Shown here piece after piece: positions 16,478 to 26,084 of a DNA stretch of 64,000 bases. The notes below the pieces were generated by a model that saw nothing but the letters and a program-made list of their open reading frames with translations, was not told where the DNA came from and did not search any database. Origin of the DNA: an uncultured Prevotella sp. (GTDB lineage Bacteria > Bacteroidota > Bacteroidia > Bacteroidales > Bacteroidaceae); the NCBI GenBank assembly GCA_900554695.1, contig USHV01000015.1, positions 1-64,000 on the forward strand, written 5' to 3'. The position numbers and the translations under genes are program-made. How positions within the stretch are numbered: the first letter of the stretch is position 1; each line of letters begins with the position of its first letter.

Positions 16478-18640
16478 ATGCCCATGTCCCAGATAGCGCA
16501 ATATTTTCCGATAACCGACCCTACGCTCATATTCTTTGTGGTGATGATAATCATCCTCTCGGCGCCCATCATCATGGGTAAGCTGCGCATTCCGCACATC
16601 ATAGGCATGGTGCTCGCCGGAGTGCTCGTGGGCAAATACGGGCTCAACATACTGGTGCGCGACGACTCGTTCGAGCTATTCGGCAAGGTGGGACTCTACT
16701 ACATCATGTTCCTCGCCTCGCTCGAGATGAACATGGACGGCATACGCAAGGACGGACAGCGGTTTCTCACTTTCGGTCTGCTGACGTTCGCGGCACCGTT
16801 CGTGCTTACCTATTTCATGAGCTCCGAACTGCTGGGATACTCACAACAGGCGTCGTTGCTGCTGGGCTGCATCATGGCGTCGAACACTCTGATAGCCTAT
16901 CCCATCGTGAGCCGCTACGGTCTTCAGCGCAAGAAGAGCGTGTCGCTGAGCGTCGGTTCGTCAATGATATCGCTGTTGCTGGCGCTTGTCACGCTCGCCG
17001 CCCTCGTGGCGTCGCACAGGGAGAGCACCGGTTTCTGGTTCTGGGTGTGGTTCGCGGCCAAGTTCCTGATATACATAGGGGCCATGGTTCTCATCATTCC
17101 CCGGCTCACACGCTGGTTTCTGCGCCGCTACAGCGACGCCGTGATGCAGTTCATCTTCGTCATGTCCATGCTCTTCATGAGTGCCGCCCTGAGCGAGGCC
17201 GTGGGACTTGAGGGCATCTTCGGAGCCTTCGTCGCCGGACTCATACTCAACCGCTACATACCGCACGTGTCGCCTCTGATGAACCGCATCGAGTTCATCG
17301 GCAACGCGCTGTTCATCCCCTACTTCCTCATAGGCGTGGGAATGCTCATCAACGTGCGCCTGCTCTTCGCCGGAACTGGCATCATCTGGGTGGTGCTCGC
17401 CATCACTTTCTTCGGCACGTTAGGCAAAGCCATCGCCGCATATCTGTCGGCCCGCCTGTTCCGCCTGCCGCTGTCGTCGGGCAACATGATGTTCGGACTC
17501 ACCTCGGCACACGCCGCCGGCTCAATAGCCATGATAATGGTGGGAATGAAGATAGAGACGGCTCCGGGACAGGTGCTCGTGAACGACGAGATGCTCAACG
17601 CCGTGGTGATAATGATTCTCTTCACGTGCATCATATCGACGATGATGACCGAGTCGGCTGCGCAGCAGATAATTATGCGCGACAAGGACATGCCGCAGGA
17701 CGACGTACAGGCCGACGACGAACGGATACTCATACCAATGAAGTATCCCGAGTATGCCAACCGGCTGCTGAACCTTGCGCTCATGATGCGAAACCCGAAG
17801 CTGGGACGCGAGATTGTAGGGCTTAACGTGGTTTACGATGACGATGACATGCGCATAAACCAGGAGCGCGGACAGCGTCTTCTGGAGAGTGTCAGCAAGT
17901 ATGCGGCGGCGGCCGACGTGAGGATGCAGACTCAGGTGAGAGTGGCCGCCAACATTGCCAACGGCATAAAGCACGCGTTCAAGGAGTTCCACGCCTCTGA
18001 GATTATCATCGGAATGCACATGCACAAGGAGGTGTCGCAGAAGTTCTGGGGCGCGTTCCACCAGAGTCTGTTCAACGGACTGAACAATCAGATAATCATG
18101 GCGCGCATCAAACAGCCGCTGACTACCATACGCCACATACACGTGGCTGTGCCTTCAAGGGCGCAGTTCGAACCGGGATTCTACCGCTGGCTCGAACGTC
18201 TTGACCGTCTTGCGGGCAGCATGGAGTGCCGTATGATGTTCCACGGACGTCCCGACACGCTCTCGCTCATAAACAAATACACCGTGGAGCACCATCCGGA
18301 CGTGAAGGCCGAATACACGTCGATGGACCATTGGAGTGAGCTTCCGAAGCTCGCCGCGAACATAAACGAGGACAACATGTTCGTGGTTGTGGCCGCACGA
18401 AAGGGCACTGTGTCATACAAGAACGCGATAGAATATCTGCCCGAGGAGCTGACGACTCATTTCTTGGGCACCAATCTCATGATCATATTCCCCGACCAGC
18501 ACGGCAACGCCATGGACGAAATGACCTTCGCTCAGCCGCAACACACCGAGGACCGAAGCGCTTACGAGAGCATCGGCAAGTGGATAAACCGCATGAAGAA
18601 GTCGGGAAAGAACCGTGCCGACGGCAACGACGCGCAATGA
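16478..18640 (+). CDS. CPA2 family cation:proton antiporter
   Basis: A 720-residue inner-membrane protein. Residues about 18-405 contain some 12 hydrophobic segments of the Na+/H+ exchanger (Kef/NhaP-like) fold, including the early IPHIIGMVLAGVLVGKYG segment and the central EAVGLEGIFGAFVAGL. Residues about 415-720 are soluble and resemble a tandem universal-stress-like region (HASEIIIGMHMH; HIHVAVPSRA). It probably exchanges Na+ or K+ for H+ and helps with pH or ion balance; the ion cannot be read from the sequence. The start follows a TAAGTTTG box. The ABC ATPase gene begins 68 bp downstream. Confidence 0.9.
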   Translation: MPMSQIAQYFPITDPTLIFFVVMIIILSAPIIMGKLRIPHIIGMVLAGVLVGKYGLNILVRDDSFELFGKVGLYYIMFLASLEMNMDGIRKDGQRFLTFGLLTFAAPFVLTYFMSSELLGYSQQASLLLGCIMASNTLIAYPIVSRYGLQRKKSVSLSVGSSMISLLLALVTLAALVASHRESTGFWFWVWFAAKFLIYIGAMVLIIPRLTRWFLRRYSDAVMQFIFVMSMLFMSAALSEAVGLEGIFGAFVAGLILNRYIPHVSPLMNRIEFIGNALFIPYFLIGVGMLINVRLLFAGTGIIWVVLAITFFGTLGKAIAAYLSARLFRLPLSSGNMMFGLTSAHAAGSIAMIMVGMKIETAPGQVLVNDEMLNAVVIMILFTCIISTMMTESAAQQIIMRDKDMPQDDVQADDERILIPMKYPEYANRLLNLALMMRNPKLGREIVGLNVVYDDDDMRINQERGQRLLESVSKYAAAADVRMQTQVRVAANIANGIKHAFKEFHASEIIIGMHMHKEVSQKFWGAFHQSLFNGLNNQIIMARIKQPLTTIRHIHVAVPSRAQFEPGFYRWLERLDRLAGSMECRMMFHGRPDTLSLINKYTVEHHPDVKAEYTSMDHWSELPKLAANINEDNMFVVVAARKGTVSYKNAIEYLPEELTTHFLGTNLMIIFPDQHGNAMDEMTFAQPQHTEDRSAYESIGKWINRMKKSGKNRADGNDAQ

Positions 18641-18708
18641 CAGCGGCTTGACAGCCACACATCACCCGACGATATGCACATACGACAAAAGACAAACATA
18701 CTGTATTT

Positions 18709-19446
18709 ATGATAGACATCAAGGGTATTACCAAAAGTTTCGGCTCACTGCAGGTGCTCAAAGGCATCGACCTGCACATTGACAAAGGCGAGGTGGTGAG
18801 CATAGTCGGACCCAGCGGAGCGGGCAAGACCACTCTGCTACAGATCATCGGTACGCTCGACAAGCCGGACAGCGGATCGATCGTCATAGACGGAATAGAC
18901 GTAAGAAAACTCAACTCCAGACAGATAGGCGAGTTCCGCAACCGCCACATTGGTTTCGTATTCCAGTTTCACCAGCTCCTTCCGGAGTTCACGGCAATAG
19001 AAAACATCATGATTCCGGCATTCATCGGAGGCATGGGCAAGAGCGAGGCCAAGGAGCGCGCGCTCGAACTGCTGCGTTTCATGGGGTTGGAAGACCGCGC
19101 CACACACAAGCCGGCGGAGTTGTCGGGTGGCGAGAAGCAGCGCGTGGCCGTGGCAAGGGCACTGATGAACAACCCGGCGGTGATTCTTGCAGACGAGCCC
19201 AGTGGCAGCCTCGACTCAAAGAATAAGGAGGAACTGCACCGCCTGTTCTTCGAACTGCGCGACAAGTTCGGCCAGACATTCGTCATAGTGACACACGACG
19301 AGAACCTGGCCAAGATAACCGACCGCACCATAGTGATGAAGGACGGACTGCTGGAAAGCAGCTTCACCGCTGCCGAACCTGCCACAACGACAGACACTCC
19401 GAAAGATACTGCCGGAGCTGAAGACTCCGACGGCGACGGGGAATGA
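18709..19446 (+). CDS. ABC transporter ATP-binding protein, LolD-like
   Basis: A 245-residue ATPase of the LolD/MacB class. Walker A GPSGAGKT is at 34-41, the signature LSGGE at 138-142, Walker B ILADEPSG ends near 166, and the switch His196 lies in VTHDE. The acidic tail (Thr/Asp/Glu-rich, about 215-245) is an extra not needed for the fold. By family it would energise either lipoprotein release from the inner membrane or a MacB-type export; no permease gene is next to it, so the partner must be encoded elsewhere and the name lolD is only probable. Confidence 0.88.
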   Translation: MIDIKGITKSFGSLQVLKGIDLHIDKGEVVSIVGPSGAGKTTLLQIIGTLDKPDSGSIVIDGIDVRKLNSRQIGEFRNRHIGFVFQFHQLLPEFTAIENIMIPAFIGGMGKSEAKERALELLRFMGLEDRATHKPAELSGGEKQRVAVARALMNNPAVILADEPSGSLDSKNKEELHRLFFELRDKFGQTFVIVTHDENLAKITDRTIVMKDGLLESSFTAAEPATTTDTPKDTAGAEDSDGDGE

Positions 19447-19483
19447 TTCTTTATATATTTCGAACTATCAAAAACAGACTGAC

Positions 19484-20317
19484 ATGATAAAGCTCGGCGA
19501 CTACAACATACTGACTGTCGTTAAAGAAGTGGACTTCGGACTGTATCTCGACGGAGGCGATGAGGGCGAGATACTGCTGCCCCGTCGCTACGTGCCCGAG
19601 GGTGCCGAACCCGGCGACACGATGGAAGTGTTCATCTATCTCGACAATGAGGAGCGGCTCGTTGCCACCACAGAGATACCTCTGGCAAAGGTAGGCGACT
19701 TCGCTTATCTTGAGGTTGCGTGGGTCAACCAGTACGGAGCGTTCCTCAACTGGGGACTGATGAAAGACCTGTTCTGCCCGTTCCGCGAACAGAAGATGCG
19801 CATGGTGAAGGGCAACAAATACATAGTGCACGTGCATCTCGACGAAGAGAGCTACCGCATCATGGCGTCTGCCAAGGTTGAACACTTCCTCAGCGAGGAC
19901 ATGCCGCCCTATCAGCGTGGCGACGAGGTGGACATGCTGGTGTGGCAGAAGACCGACCTTGGATTCAAGGTGATTGTGGACAACAAGTTCCAGGGACTCA
20001 TCTACGACGACCAGATTTTTGAATACATACACACGGGAGACCGTATGAAGGGCTACGTGAACACCGTCAGACCCGACGGAAAGATAGACCTCATGGTGCA
20101 GCCTTTGGGACGCCGACGCACCACCGACTTCGCCGACACGCTGTTGGAATACATGCGTGACAACGGAGGAACGTGCCCAGTGGGCGACAAGAGCGACGCC
20201 GAGGACATAAAGGATTTGTTCCATGTGAGCAAGAAGGTGTTCAAACGGGCTGTTGGCGACCTGTATAAACGCCGGTTGATAAGCATTTCTGACAACGGAT
20301 TAAAGCTGAACGACTGA
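19484..20317 (+). CDS. S1-like RNA-binding protein, CvfB family
   Basis: A 277-residue cytoplasmic protein made of consecutive S1-like barrels followed by a C-terminal winged helix. The first barrel is at about 1-60 (ILTVVKEVDFGLYLDGG, EILLPRRYVP), the second at about 67-130 (FAYLEVAWVNQYGAFLNWG), and the third at about 145-210 (VDMLVWQKTDLGFKVIVDNK). The end (DLFHVSKKVFKRAVGDLYKR) is the winged helix. CvfB proteins bind RNA and influence virulence factor expression in Gram-positives; the role here is unknown. Its stop overlaps the tcdA start (TGATG). Confidence 0.85.
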   Translation: MIKLGDYNILTVVKEVDFGLYLDGGDEGEILLPRRYVPEGAEPGDTMEVFIYLDNEERLVATTEIPLAKVGDFAYLEVAWVNQYGAFLNWGLMKDLFCPFREQKMRMVKGNKYIVHVHLDEESYRIMASAKVEHFLSEDMPPYQRGDEVDMLVWQKTDLGFKVIVDNKFQGLIYDDQIFEYIHTGDRMKGYVNTVRPDGKIDLMVQPLGRRRTTDFADTLLEYMRDNGGTCPVGDKSDAEDIKDLFHVSKKVFKRAVGDLYKRRLISISDNGLKLND

Positions 20318-21051
20318 TGCAGGAGTGGTATGCAAGGACGGAGATGCTGTTCGGACACGAGGCCATAGAGGCGCTGGCAGCAGCGCGGGTGGCCGTGTTC
20401 GGAGTAGGCGGCGTGGGCGGTTATGCCGTCGAAGTGATGGCGCGCAGCGGTGTGGGACACTTAGATCTGATAGACAACGACACTGTGAGCATCACCAATA
20501 TCAACCGTCAGATAATAGCACTCAACAGCAACGTGGGGCAATATAAGGTGGATGTGGCGCGCCAAAGGGTTCTCGACATCAATCCGCAATGCGACGTTAG
20601 AGCCATACGCATGTTCTATCTACCCGAAGAGGCAGACAATATCGACCTGTCGGAATATGACTATGTGGTGGACTGCATCGACACCATTAAGGCCAAAATA
20701 GACATAGCAATGCGCTGCCATGAGCTCGGCGTACCGGTGATAAGCAGCATGGGAGCGGCCAACAAGCTCGACCCGACGATGTTCCGGGTGACCGATCTGA
20801 GCAAGACAAGCATGGATCCGATAGCCCGTATAATGCGTAAGAAGCTGCGCAAGGCCGGCATAGAACATCTGAAAGTGGTTTACAGCGAGGAACAACCGGA
20901 GAAAATCAACTGTAACGATACGCTAGACGACAGCACCGCTACATCCAAACGCCCCGTCCCGGCAAGCAATGCTTTCGTGCCGGCAGCGGCAGGTATAATA
21001 ATAGGTGGTGAGGTGGTGAAAGACATAATCGGCATAGGCAAAAAACAATAA
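20317..21051 (+). CDS. tcdA: tRNA threonylcarbamoyladenosine dehydratase
   Basis: A 244-residue E1-like enzyme that uses ATP to cyclise t6A at position 37 of ANN-decoding tRNAs (ct6A). The nucleotide-binding GVGGVGG is at 29-35, followed by LIDNDTVSITNINRQ (51-65) and DYVVDCIDTIKAKIDI. The late segment NAFVPAAAGIIIGGEVVKDI is also characteristic. It is translationally coupled to the CvfB-like gene. No C-terminal extension was seen. It is the last gene of the plus-strand run before the convergent asnS. Confidence 0.9.
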   Translation: MQEWYARTEMLFGHEAIEALAAARVAVFGVGGVGGYAVEVMARSGVGHLDLIDNDTVSITNINRQIIALNSNVGQYKVDVARQRVLDINPQCDVRAIRMFYLPEEADNIDLSEYDYVVDCIDTIKAKIDIAMRCHELGVPVISSMGAANKLDPTMFRVTDLSKTSMDPIARIMRKKLRKAGIEHLKVVYSEEQPEKINCNDTLDDSTATSKRPVPASNAFVPAAAGIIIGGEVVKDIIGIGKKQ

Positions 21052-21090
21052 ACCCTAATGTCCGCAGCGGAAAGCTGTTTTCCTTATGAT

Positions 21091-21137
21091 AAAAACAATC
21101 CCGGAACAGAAGCACACAGGCTTTGTTCCGGGATTGT
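21091..21137 (-). terminator. Terminator between convergent tcdA and asnS
   Basis: A perfect 14-bp stem (ACAATCCCGGAACA/TGTTCCGGGATTGT, 21095-21137) has an A run on its left side, giving a T tail for asnS transcripts. It can also fold in tcdA transcripts, with a weaker T tail (CTTATGTCTTT). Confidence 0.85.
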
Positions 21138-21159
21138 CTTATGTCTTTGAGTTTTCTTT

Positions 21160-22563
21160 TTAGAACTCTGCGCTCTTCGGAGTACGCGGGAACGGGATGA
21201 CGTCGCGTATGTTCTGCATACCTGTAACGAAGAGGATGAGACGCTCGAAACCGAGTCCGAAACCACCGTGAGGACATGTTCCGAACTTACGTGTGTCGAG
21301 ATACCACCACATATCCTTCATAGGTATGTTGCGCTCGGTGATCTGTGTCATGAGTTTGTCGTAGCTTTCCTCACGCACACTTCCGCCGATTATCTCGCCG
21401 ATCTGCGGGAACAGCACGTCTGTACCCTGTACAGTACGGCCGTCTTCGTTCATCTTCATGTAGAAAGCCTTTATCTCCTTCGGATAATCATTCATTATCA
21501 CAGGCTTCTTGAAGTGCTCCTCAACGAGGAAGCGCTCGTGTTCGCTCGCAAGATCCATGCCCCATGAAACAGGGAACTCGAACTTCTTGCCGTTTGCCAC
21601 AGCCTCCTCGAGAATCTTGATACCCTCGGTGTAAGGCAGACGTACGAACGTATCTTTCAGCACTCCCTCAAGTCTTGCGATAAGACCTTTGTCTATCATC
21701 TTGTTGAGGAATGCGAGATCGTCCTGGCAGTTGTCCAAAGCCCATTTTACACAATACTTAATGAACTCTTCCTCGAGGTCCATCAGGTCGTCCTTATCGA
21801 TGAAAGCCACCTCAGGCTCTATCATCCAGAACTCTGCAAGATGGCGCGGAGTGTTACTGTTCTCGGCGCGGAACGTCGGACCGAACGTGTATATCTGTCC
21901 CAGAGCTGTGGCTCCGAGCTCACCCTCGAGCTGTCCCGAAACGGTGAGAGATGTCATCTTTCCGAAGAAGTCATCGCTGTAGATAATCTTTCCGTCCTCG
22001 TCTTTCTTCAGATCATACAGGTTCTTTGTGGTAACCTGGAACATCTCTCCGGCACCCTCGCAGTCGCTTGCGGTGATGATAGGTGTATGGAAATAGAAGA
22101 AGCCACGGTCGTGAAAGAACTTATGTATGGCGATAGCCATGTTGTGACGGATACGCATCACTGCGCCGAACGTATTGGTGCGCAGACGCATATGAGCATA
22201 CTGGCGCATGTATTCGAAGCTCTGTCCTTTCTTCTGCATTGGATAGTCCGATCCGCACAGGCCGTAAATCTTAAGCTCCTTGCACTGTATTTCTGAAGCC
22301 TGACCTGCACCCTGGCTCTCTACGAGCTCACCTGTGGCGCTGATACATGCACCTGTGGTGATCTGCTTCAGCATGTTCTCATCGAACTTTGAAGGATCAA
22401 CAACTATCTGTACGTTCTTAATCGTTGAGCCATCGTTCAATGCTATGAAATCAACGGCCTTACTGCTGCGGTGTGTGCGCACCCATCCTCTGACATTGAC
22501 AGTTGCGCCGAAGTCGGTGCGCTTCAGAACGTCAACAACCTTTGTTCTACGTATTGTCTCCAT
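21160..22563 (-). CDS. asnS: Asparaginyl-tRNA synthetase
   Basis: A 467-residue class IIb synthetase charging tRNA-Asn. An N-terminal OB-fold anticodon-binding domain (about 15-110, [19 protein letters not shown]) is followed by the catalytic domain: [21 protein letters not shown] (motif 1 region), [21 protein letters not shown] (motif 2) and [15 protein letters not shown] (motif 3, about 437-451). AsnRS-type residues rather than AspRS-type are suggested by the EGAGEMF and RHLAEFWM blocks. It lies 148 bp after the pseudouridine synthase gene in the same direction. Confidence 0.95.
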   Translation of the reverse strand: METIRRTKVVDVLKRTDFGATVNVRGWVRTHRSSKAVDFIALNDGSTIKNVQIVVDPSKFDENMLKQITTGACISATGELVESQGAGQASEIQCKELKIYGLCGSDYPMQKKGQSFEYMRQYAHMRLRTNTFGAVMRIRHNMAIAIHKFFHDRGFFYFHTPIITASDCEGAGEMFQVTTKNLYDLKKDEDGKIIYSDDFFGKMTSLTVSGQLEGELGATALGQIYTFGPTFRAENSNTPRHLAEFWMIEPEVAFIDKDDLMDLEEEFIKYCVKWALDNCQDDLAFLNKMIDKGLIARLEGVLKDTFVRLPYTEGIKILEEAVANGKKFEFPVSWGMDLASEHERFLVEEHFKKPVIMNDYPKEIKAFYMKMNEDGRTVQGTDVLFPQIGEIIGGSVREESYDKLMTQITERNIPMKDMWWYLDTRKFGTCPHGGFGLGFERLILFVTGMQNIRDVIPFPRTPKSAEF

Positions 22564-22711
22564 TTTTTCAATATGTTATAAAATGCTGTCAGCCTTTTCT
22601 GCACGCGCCTATGTCCTCATCATGCTCACAGTGCATGAAGCGAAGACAGCGGCACGGACCGAATCGGCCGACACACCAACTGTTTATATTATTCTTTTTC
22701 AGTCTTACTAT

Positions 22712-24166
22712 TTACTCGAAAGCGCCCATGCGCAGCATCTCAACCTCTTTCTCGGTGAGGAATCTCCAGTCGCCGCGACGCAGGTTCTTCTTTGTCAGTC
22801 CGGCGAACTGTACGCGGTCGAGCTTCACGACATGATAGCCCAGATGCTCGAATATACGACGCACGATGCGGTTCTTACCGCTGTGTATCTCTATTCCCAC
22901 CTGACTCTTGTCCGTGTCGCTGGCATACTCGATTGCGTCTGCGTGTATCTCACCATCCTCAAGCTCTATGCCCTCAGCTATCTGCTGCATGTCGTGAGCA
23001 GTGACATTCTTGTCGAGGAACACGTGATAGACCTTCTTCTTGAGGAACTTCGGATGAGTCAGCTTGCTGGCAAGGTCGCCATCGTTGGTAAGAAGCAGCA
23101 CACCCGTAGTGTTGCGGTCGAGTCGTCCCACCGGATAGATGCGCTCCGGACACACGTTGCCCACGATGTCCATCACCGTCTTGCGGTGCTGCGGATCGTC
23201 GCTTGTTGTCACACAATCCTTCGGTTTGTTGAGAAGCACGTAAACCTTCTTCTCGAGTGTAACCACGTTATTCTGGAACTTGACTTCATCGCTGCGCTTA
23301 ACCTTTGTACCGAGCTCGGTCACTACTGTTCCGTTCACCGTCACAGCTCCTGCCTCTATGTACTCATCTGCCTCACGACGGCTGCACACACCGGCATTTG
23401 CAAGATACTTGTTAAGACGTATCGGTTCGTTCGGATCGATGTGTGTCTCGCTGTATTCGATGCGCTTCTTCATGCTGTACTTAGCATTCGGATCGTAATC
23501 GGCGGTACGCTGACGATAGCCTCCCTGCTGATAGTTCTTGTTATAGCCACCGCGCTGAGGACGTGCGCCACGCTGCTGATAACCGCCCTGACGCGGCTGA
23601 TAGCCACCCTGAGCGTTGTCACCGCTGTTGTAGCGAGGACGATAACCGCTCTGCTGACGCGGCTGATAGCCACCCTGAGCGTTGTCACCGCTGTTGAAGC
23701 GCGGACGGTAACCACTCTGCTGGCGAGGCTGATAGCCACCCTGAGCATTGTCACTGCTGTTGTAGCGCGGACGGTAAACGCTCTGCTGGCGGGGCTGATA
23801 GCCACTCTGAGCGCTGTCACTGCTGTTGTAGCGCGGACGATAACCGCTCTGCTGACGCGGCTGATAGCCACTCTGAGCGCTGTCACTGCTGTTGTAGCGC
23901 GGACGGTAACCACTCTGCTGACGGGGCTGATAGCTTGAATTATTATTGTTTTGCAGCAATCCGGCTCCGAAACCTTCCGGACGGAAACCGCCTTCGTCGC
24001 TGCTTGTGCGACTCGTGCTGTATGCACGCTGAACACGAATGCGCGGACGTTGCGGACGGTTGCCGCTACGATAGTCTTTCTGATAGTTTGCGGCAGCATG
24101 CTCCTGGCTCTCGCCATTCTGCTCTGAAGGCTGCCCCTGTGGTTTGTTTTCTAATTCTGAATCCAT
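22712..24166 (-). CDS. RluB/RsuA-type rRNA pseudouridine synthase with repeat-rich N-terminus
   Basis: A 484-residue protein; the enzyme proper is only the last 240 or so residues. An S4 RNA-binding domain is at about 249-297 (LNKYLANAGVCSRREADEYI), and the catalytic domain follows with Asp350 in VGRLDRNTTG. It should isomerise a uridine in 23S rRNA (RluB-like) or 16S rRNA. Residues 1-245 are predicted disordered and rich in Arg, Gln, Tyr, Gly and Ser. Within this, residues 79-188 are five near-perfect copies of a 22-residue unit beginning YQPRQQSGYRPRYNSS, followed by GGYQQRG/RGGYNK motifs resembling RGG-type RNA-binding tails. It lies between purB and asnS, all on the minus strand. Confidence 0.9.
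   Translation of the reverse strand: MDSELENKPQGQPSEQNGESQEHAAANYQKDYRSGNRPQRPRIRVQRAYSTSRTSSDEGGFRPEGFGAGLLQNNNNSSYQPRQQSGYRPRYNSSDSAQSGYQPRQQSGYRPRYNSSDSAQSGYQPRQQSVYRPRYNSSDNAQGGYQPRQQSGYRPRFNSGDNAQGGYQPRQQSGYRPRYNSGDNAQGGYQPRQGGYQQRGARPQRGGYNKNYQQGGYRQRTADYDPNAKYSMKKRIEYSETHIDPNEPIRLNKYLANAGVCSRREADEYIEAGAVTVNGTVVTELGTKVKRSDEVKFQNNVVTLEKKVYVLLNKPKDCVTTSDDPQHRKTVMDIVGNVCPERIYPVGRLDRNTTGVLLLTNDGDLASKLTHPKFLKKKVYHVFLDKNVTAHDMQQIAEGIELEDGEIHADAIEYASDTDKSQVGIEIHSGKNRIVRRIFEHLGYHVVKLDRVQFAGLTKKNLRRGDWRFLTEKEVEMLRMGAFE
23603..23932 (-). repeat. 66-bp (22-codon) tandem repeat inside pseudouridine synthase gene
   Basis: Five consecutive 66-bp copies encode residues 79-188. Copies differ at a few codons (SDSAQS versus GDNAQG, one Gly-to-Val, one Tyr-to-Phe), so the count could change by slippage or recombination while keeping the frame. 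Confidence 0.9.
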
Positions 24167-24260
24167 ATTAATATTAATGTTTTGGCCTCACGGCTCCGGT
24201 TAATAAATTACAATTTTCTTAATTATGTAAACCTTTTATATGTAAATAATTATATTCCGA

Positions 24261-25607
24261 TCAGATTCCAGTGTAGTTGTGCGGTGTTATGGCCATAAGC
24301 TCAGCCTTGACTTTGTCGCTCACATTGAGTGTCTTCACAAAGTCGTGGATGGTCTCTTCTGTCATCTTCTTGTTTGTGCGGGTGAGCGCTTTCAGTGCCT
24401 CATAAGGATGAGGATAAGCCTCACGACGCAGGATTGTCTGTATGGCTTCTGCCACGACAGCCCATGTATTGTCGAGTTCCTCGTAAATCTTCTGTTCGTT
24501 GAGAATGAGTTTGCGCAGTCCCTTCAATGTACTCTTAATGGCGATAAGACCGTGTCCGAAAGGCACGCCCACGTTGCGGAGCACCGTTGAGTCGGTGAGG
24601 TCGCGCTGCAGACGGCTGACAGGCAGTTTGGCAGCGAGGAACTGAAATATTGCGTTTGCCACTCCGAGGTTGCCCTCACTGTTCTCGAAGTCGATAGGAT
24701 TGACCTTGTGGGGCATCGCACTCGAACCAACCTCGCCGGCCTTTATCTTCTGCTTGAAGTATTCCATGGATATATACATCCAGAAATCGCGGTCGAGGTC
24801 GATGATTATCGTATTTATGCGGCGCATGGCGTCGAACACTCCGCCAAGGCAGTCGTAGTTGCTTATCTGTGTGGTATATTGTTCACGCTCCATGCCGAGC
24901 TTCTCTTTTGCGAAGCGGTCGCCGAAAGCCTTCCAGTCGAACTGCGGATATGCCACGTGATGAGCGTTGTAGTTGCCCGTAGCACCACCGAACTTCACTG
25001 TCATCTTGCATGCCTTCAACTGGTTGAGCTGTTCTGTAAGACGATATACGAACACCATGATTTCCTTACCAAGTCTTGTAGGCGACGCCGGCTGACCGTG
25101 TGTCTTTGCAAGCATCGGTACGTCTTTCCACTCCTCGGCGTAGGTATTGAGCTGGGCGATGAGTTCCTCTACGGCAGGATAATACACATGTTCGAGCGCC
25201 TCCTTGATGGAAAGCGGCACGCTGGTGTTGTTGATGTCCTGCGAAGTGAGTCCGAAATGGATGAATTCCTTATAAGCATCCAGTCCGCCTATCTTGTCGA
25301 ATTCCTCCTTTATGAAATATTCCACAGCCTTGACGTCATGATTGGTCACAGCCTCGATATCCTTTACGCGCTGTGCACTCGTCTCGTTGAAGTCGGTGTA
25401 GATGCTTCTCAACCGTGCGAACAACGAATGATCGAACGATGCCAGCTGCGGCAGCGGGAGCTCGCACAAGGTTATGAAATACTCTATTTCTACGCGCACT
25501 CTGTAGCGAATGAGTGCATACTCTGAAAAGTAATCAGCCAAAGCCTCCGTTTTTCCTCTGTAACGGCCATCAATCGGGGATATGGCGGTAAGCAAATCAA
25601 GTTTCAT
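24261..25607 (-). CDS. purB: Adenylosuccinate lyase
   Basis: A 448-residue enzyme of the fumarase/aspartase superfamily that removes fumarate from SAICAR and adenylosuccinate in purine synthesis. It begins with the characteristic LTAISPIDGRY (6-16). TSQDINNT at 121-128 and AKTHGQPASPT at 167-177 carry the catalytic base region. The flexible signature loop GSSAMPHKVNPIDFE is at 294-308. The length is close to that of the E. coli-type enzyme. A good promoter (TTTG, 22 bp, TAAATTTG) lies just upstream. The pseudouridine synthase gene follows after 94 bp. Confidence 0.97.
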   Translation of the reverse strand: MKLDLLTAISPIDGRYRGKTEALADYFSEYALIRYRVRVEIEYFITLCELPLPQLASFDHSLFARLRSIYTDFNETSAQRVKDIEAVTNHDVKAVEYFIKEEFDKIGGLDAYKEFIHFGLTSQDINNTSVPLSIKEALEHVYYPAVEELIAQLNTYAEEWKDVPMLAKTHGQPASPTRLGKEIMVFVYRLTEQLNQLKACKMTVKFGGATGNYNAHHVAYPQFDWKAFGDRFAKEKLGMEREQYTTQISNYDCLGGVFDAMRRINTIIIDLDRDFWMYISMEYFKQKIKAGEVGSSAMPHKVNPIDFENSEGNLGVANAIFQFLAAKLPVSRLQRDLTDSTVLRNVGVPFGHGLIAIKSTLKGLRKLILNEQKIYEELDNTWAVVAEAIQTILRREAYPHPYEALKALTRTNKKMTEETIHDFVKTLNVSDKVKAELMAITPHNYTGI

Positions 25608-25631
25608 AAATAATACCTATTATAGATTTTG

Positions 25632-25665
25632 CAAATTTAATAATTTAAATCGAAACATACGCAAA
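25632..25665 (-). promoter_or_regulatory. Promoter of purB
   Basis: On the minus strand TTTG (25665-25662) is followed after 22 bp by TAAATTTG (25639-25632), a Bacteroidota-type promoter, ending about 25 bp before the purB start codon. Confidence 0.7.
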
Positions 25666-25775
25666 GATTTAAAAAACTTAGTCGTTTGTTTCTTTTATTT
25701 TATGTAGACTTAACTTTTAACGCCATTTTGAGATGATTTATTTCACAAAACGAAAGAAACAAGACCGTTTTTGCG

Positions 25776-25979
25776 TTAAATCCAAACCGGCCATCAGACA
25801 GCGCATGGTTTCATACATTTTGCGCCTCATGCCTTCATCCTTCTTTTTGTTTTATATCGGCCTCTTTTTGTTCTCTTTTTCCCGACAGGACCAATCATGC
25901 CCGCAAAAAATCCAACGAAGACCGGCTCAACATAAAGCAAAAACACCGGCCGAATACCAATAATCGGTTTTTAGTTTAA
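25776..25979 (+). mobile_element. Inverted-repeat (MITE-like) element, copy 1
   Basis: 204 bp bounded by TTAAATCCAAACCGGCCAT at the left and a degenerate inverted copy (AATCGGTTTTTAGTTTAA) at the right. The interior shares long stretches with copies 2 and 3, for example ATGCCCGCAAAAAATCCAAC and AAAGCAAAAAC. It is the most diverged of the three. It has no transposase gene. A short open frame inside (CPQKIQRRPAQHKAKT) is not conserved as a protein in the other copies. Confidence 0.7.
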
Positions 25980-26084
25980 TCCGAACACCGTAGCAACACA
26001 TAAATTCCGTGCATCGTTCCGCGCCCGATGTCGGCTAAGAAAAAGGGAAAACGACCGACGAGCTTACAATTTTTCTTGACTTTA

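Noticed and set aside
22334..23938. Open frame of 534 codons on the plus strand opposite the pseudouridine synthase and asnS
   Set aside because: It is the antisense of two clearly recognised minus-strand genes, and its repetitive composition mirrors the 66-bp repeat of the pseudouridine synthase gene.
25733..25963. Short gene inside inverted-repeat copy 1
   Set aside because: The corresponding frames in copies 2 and 3 contain stops or frame changes, so the protein is not conserved.
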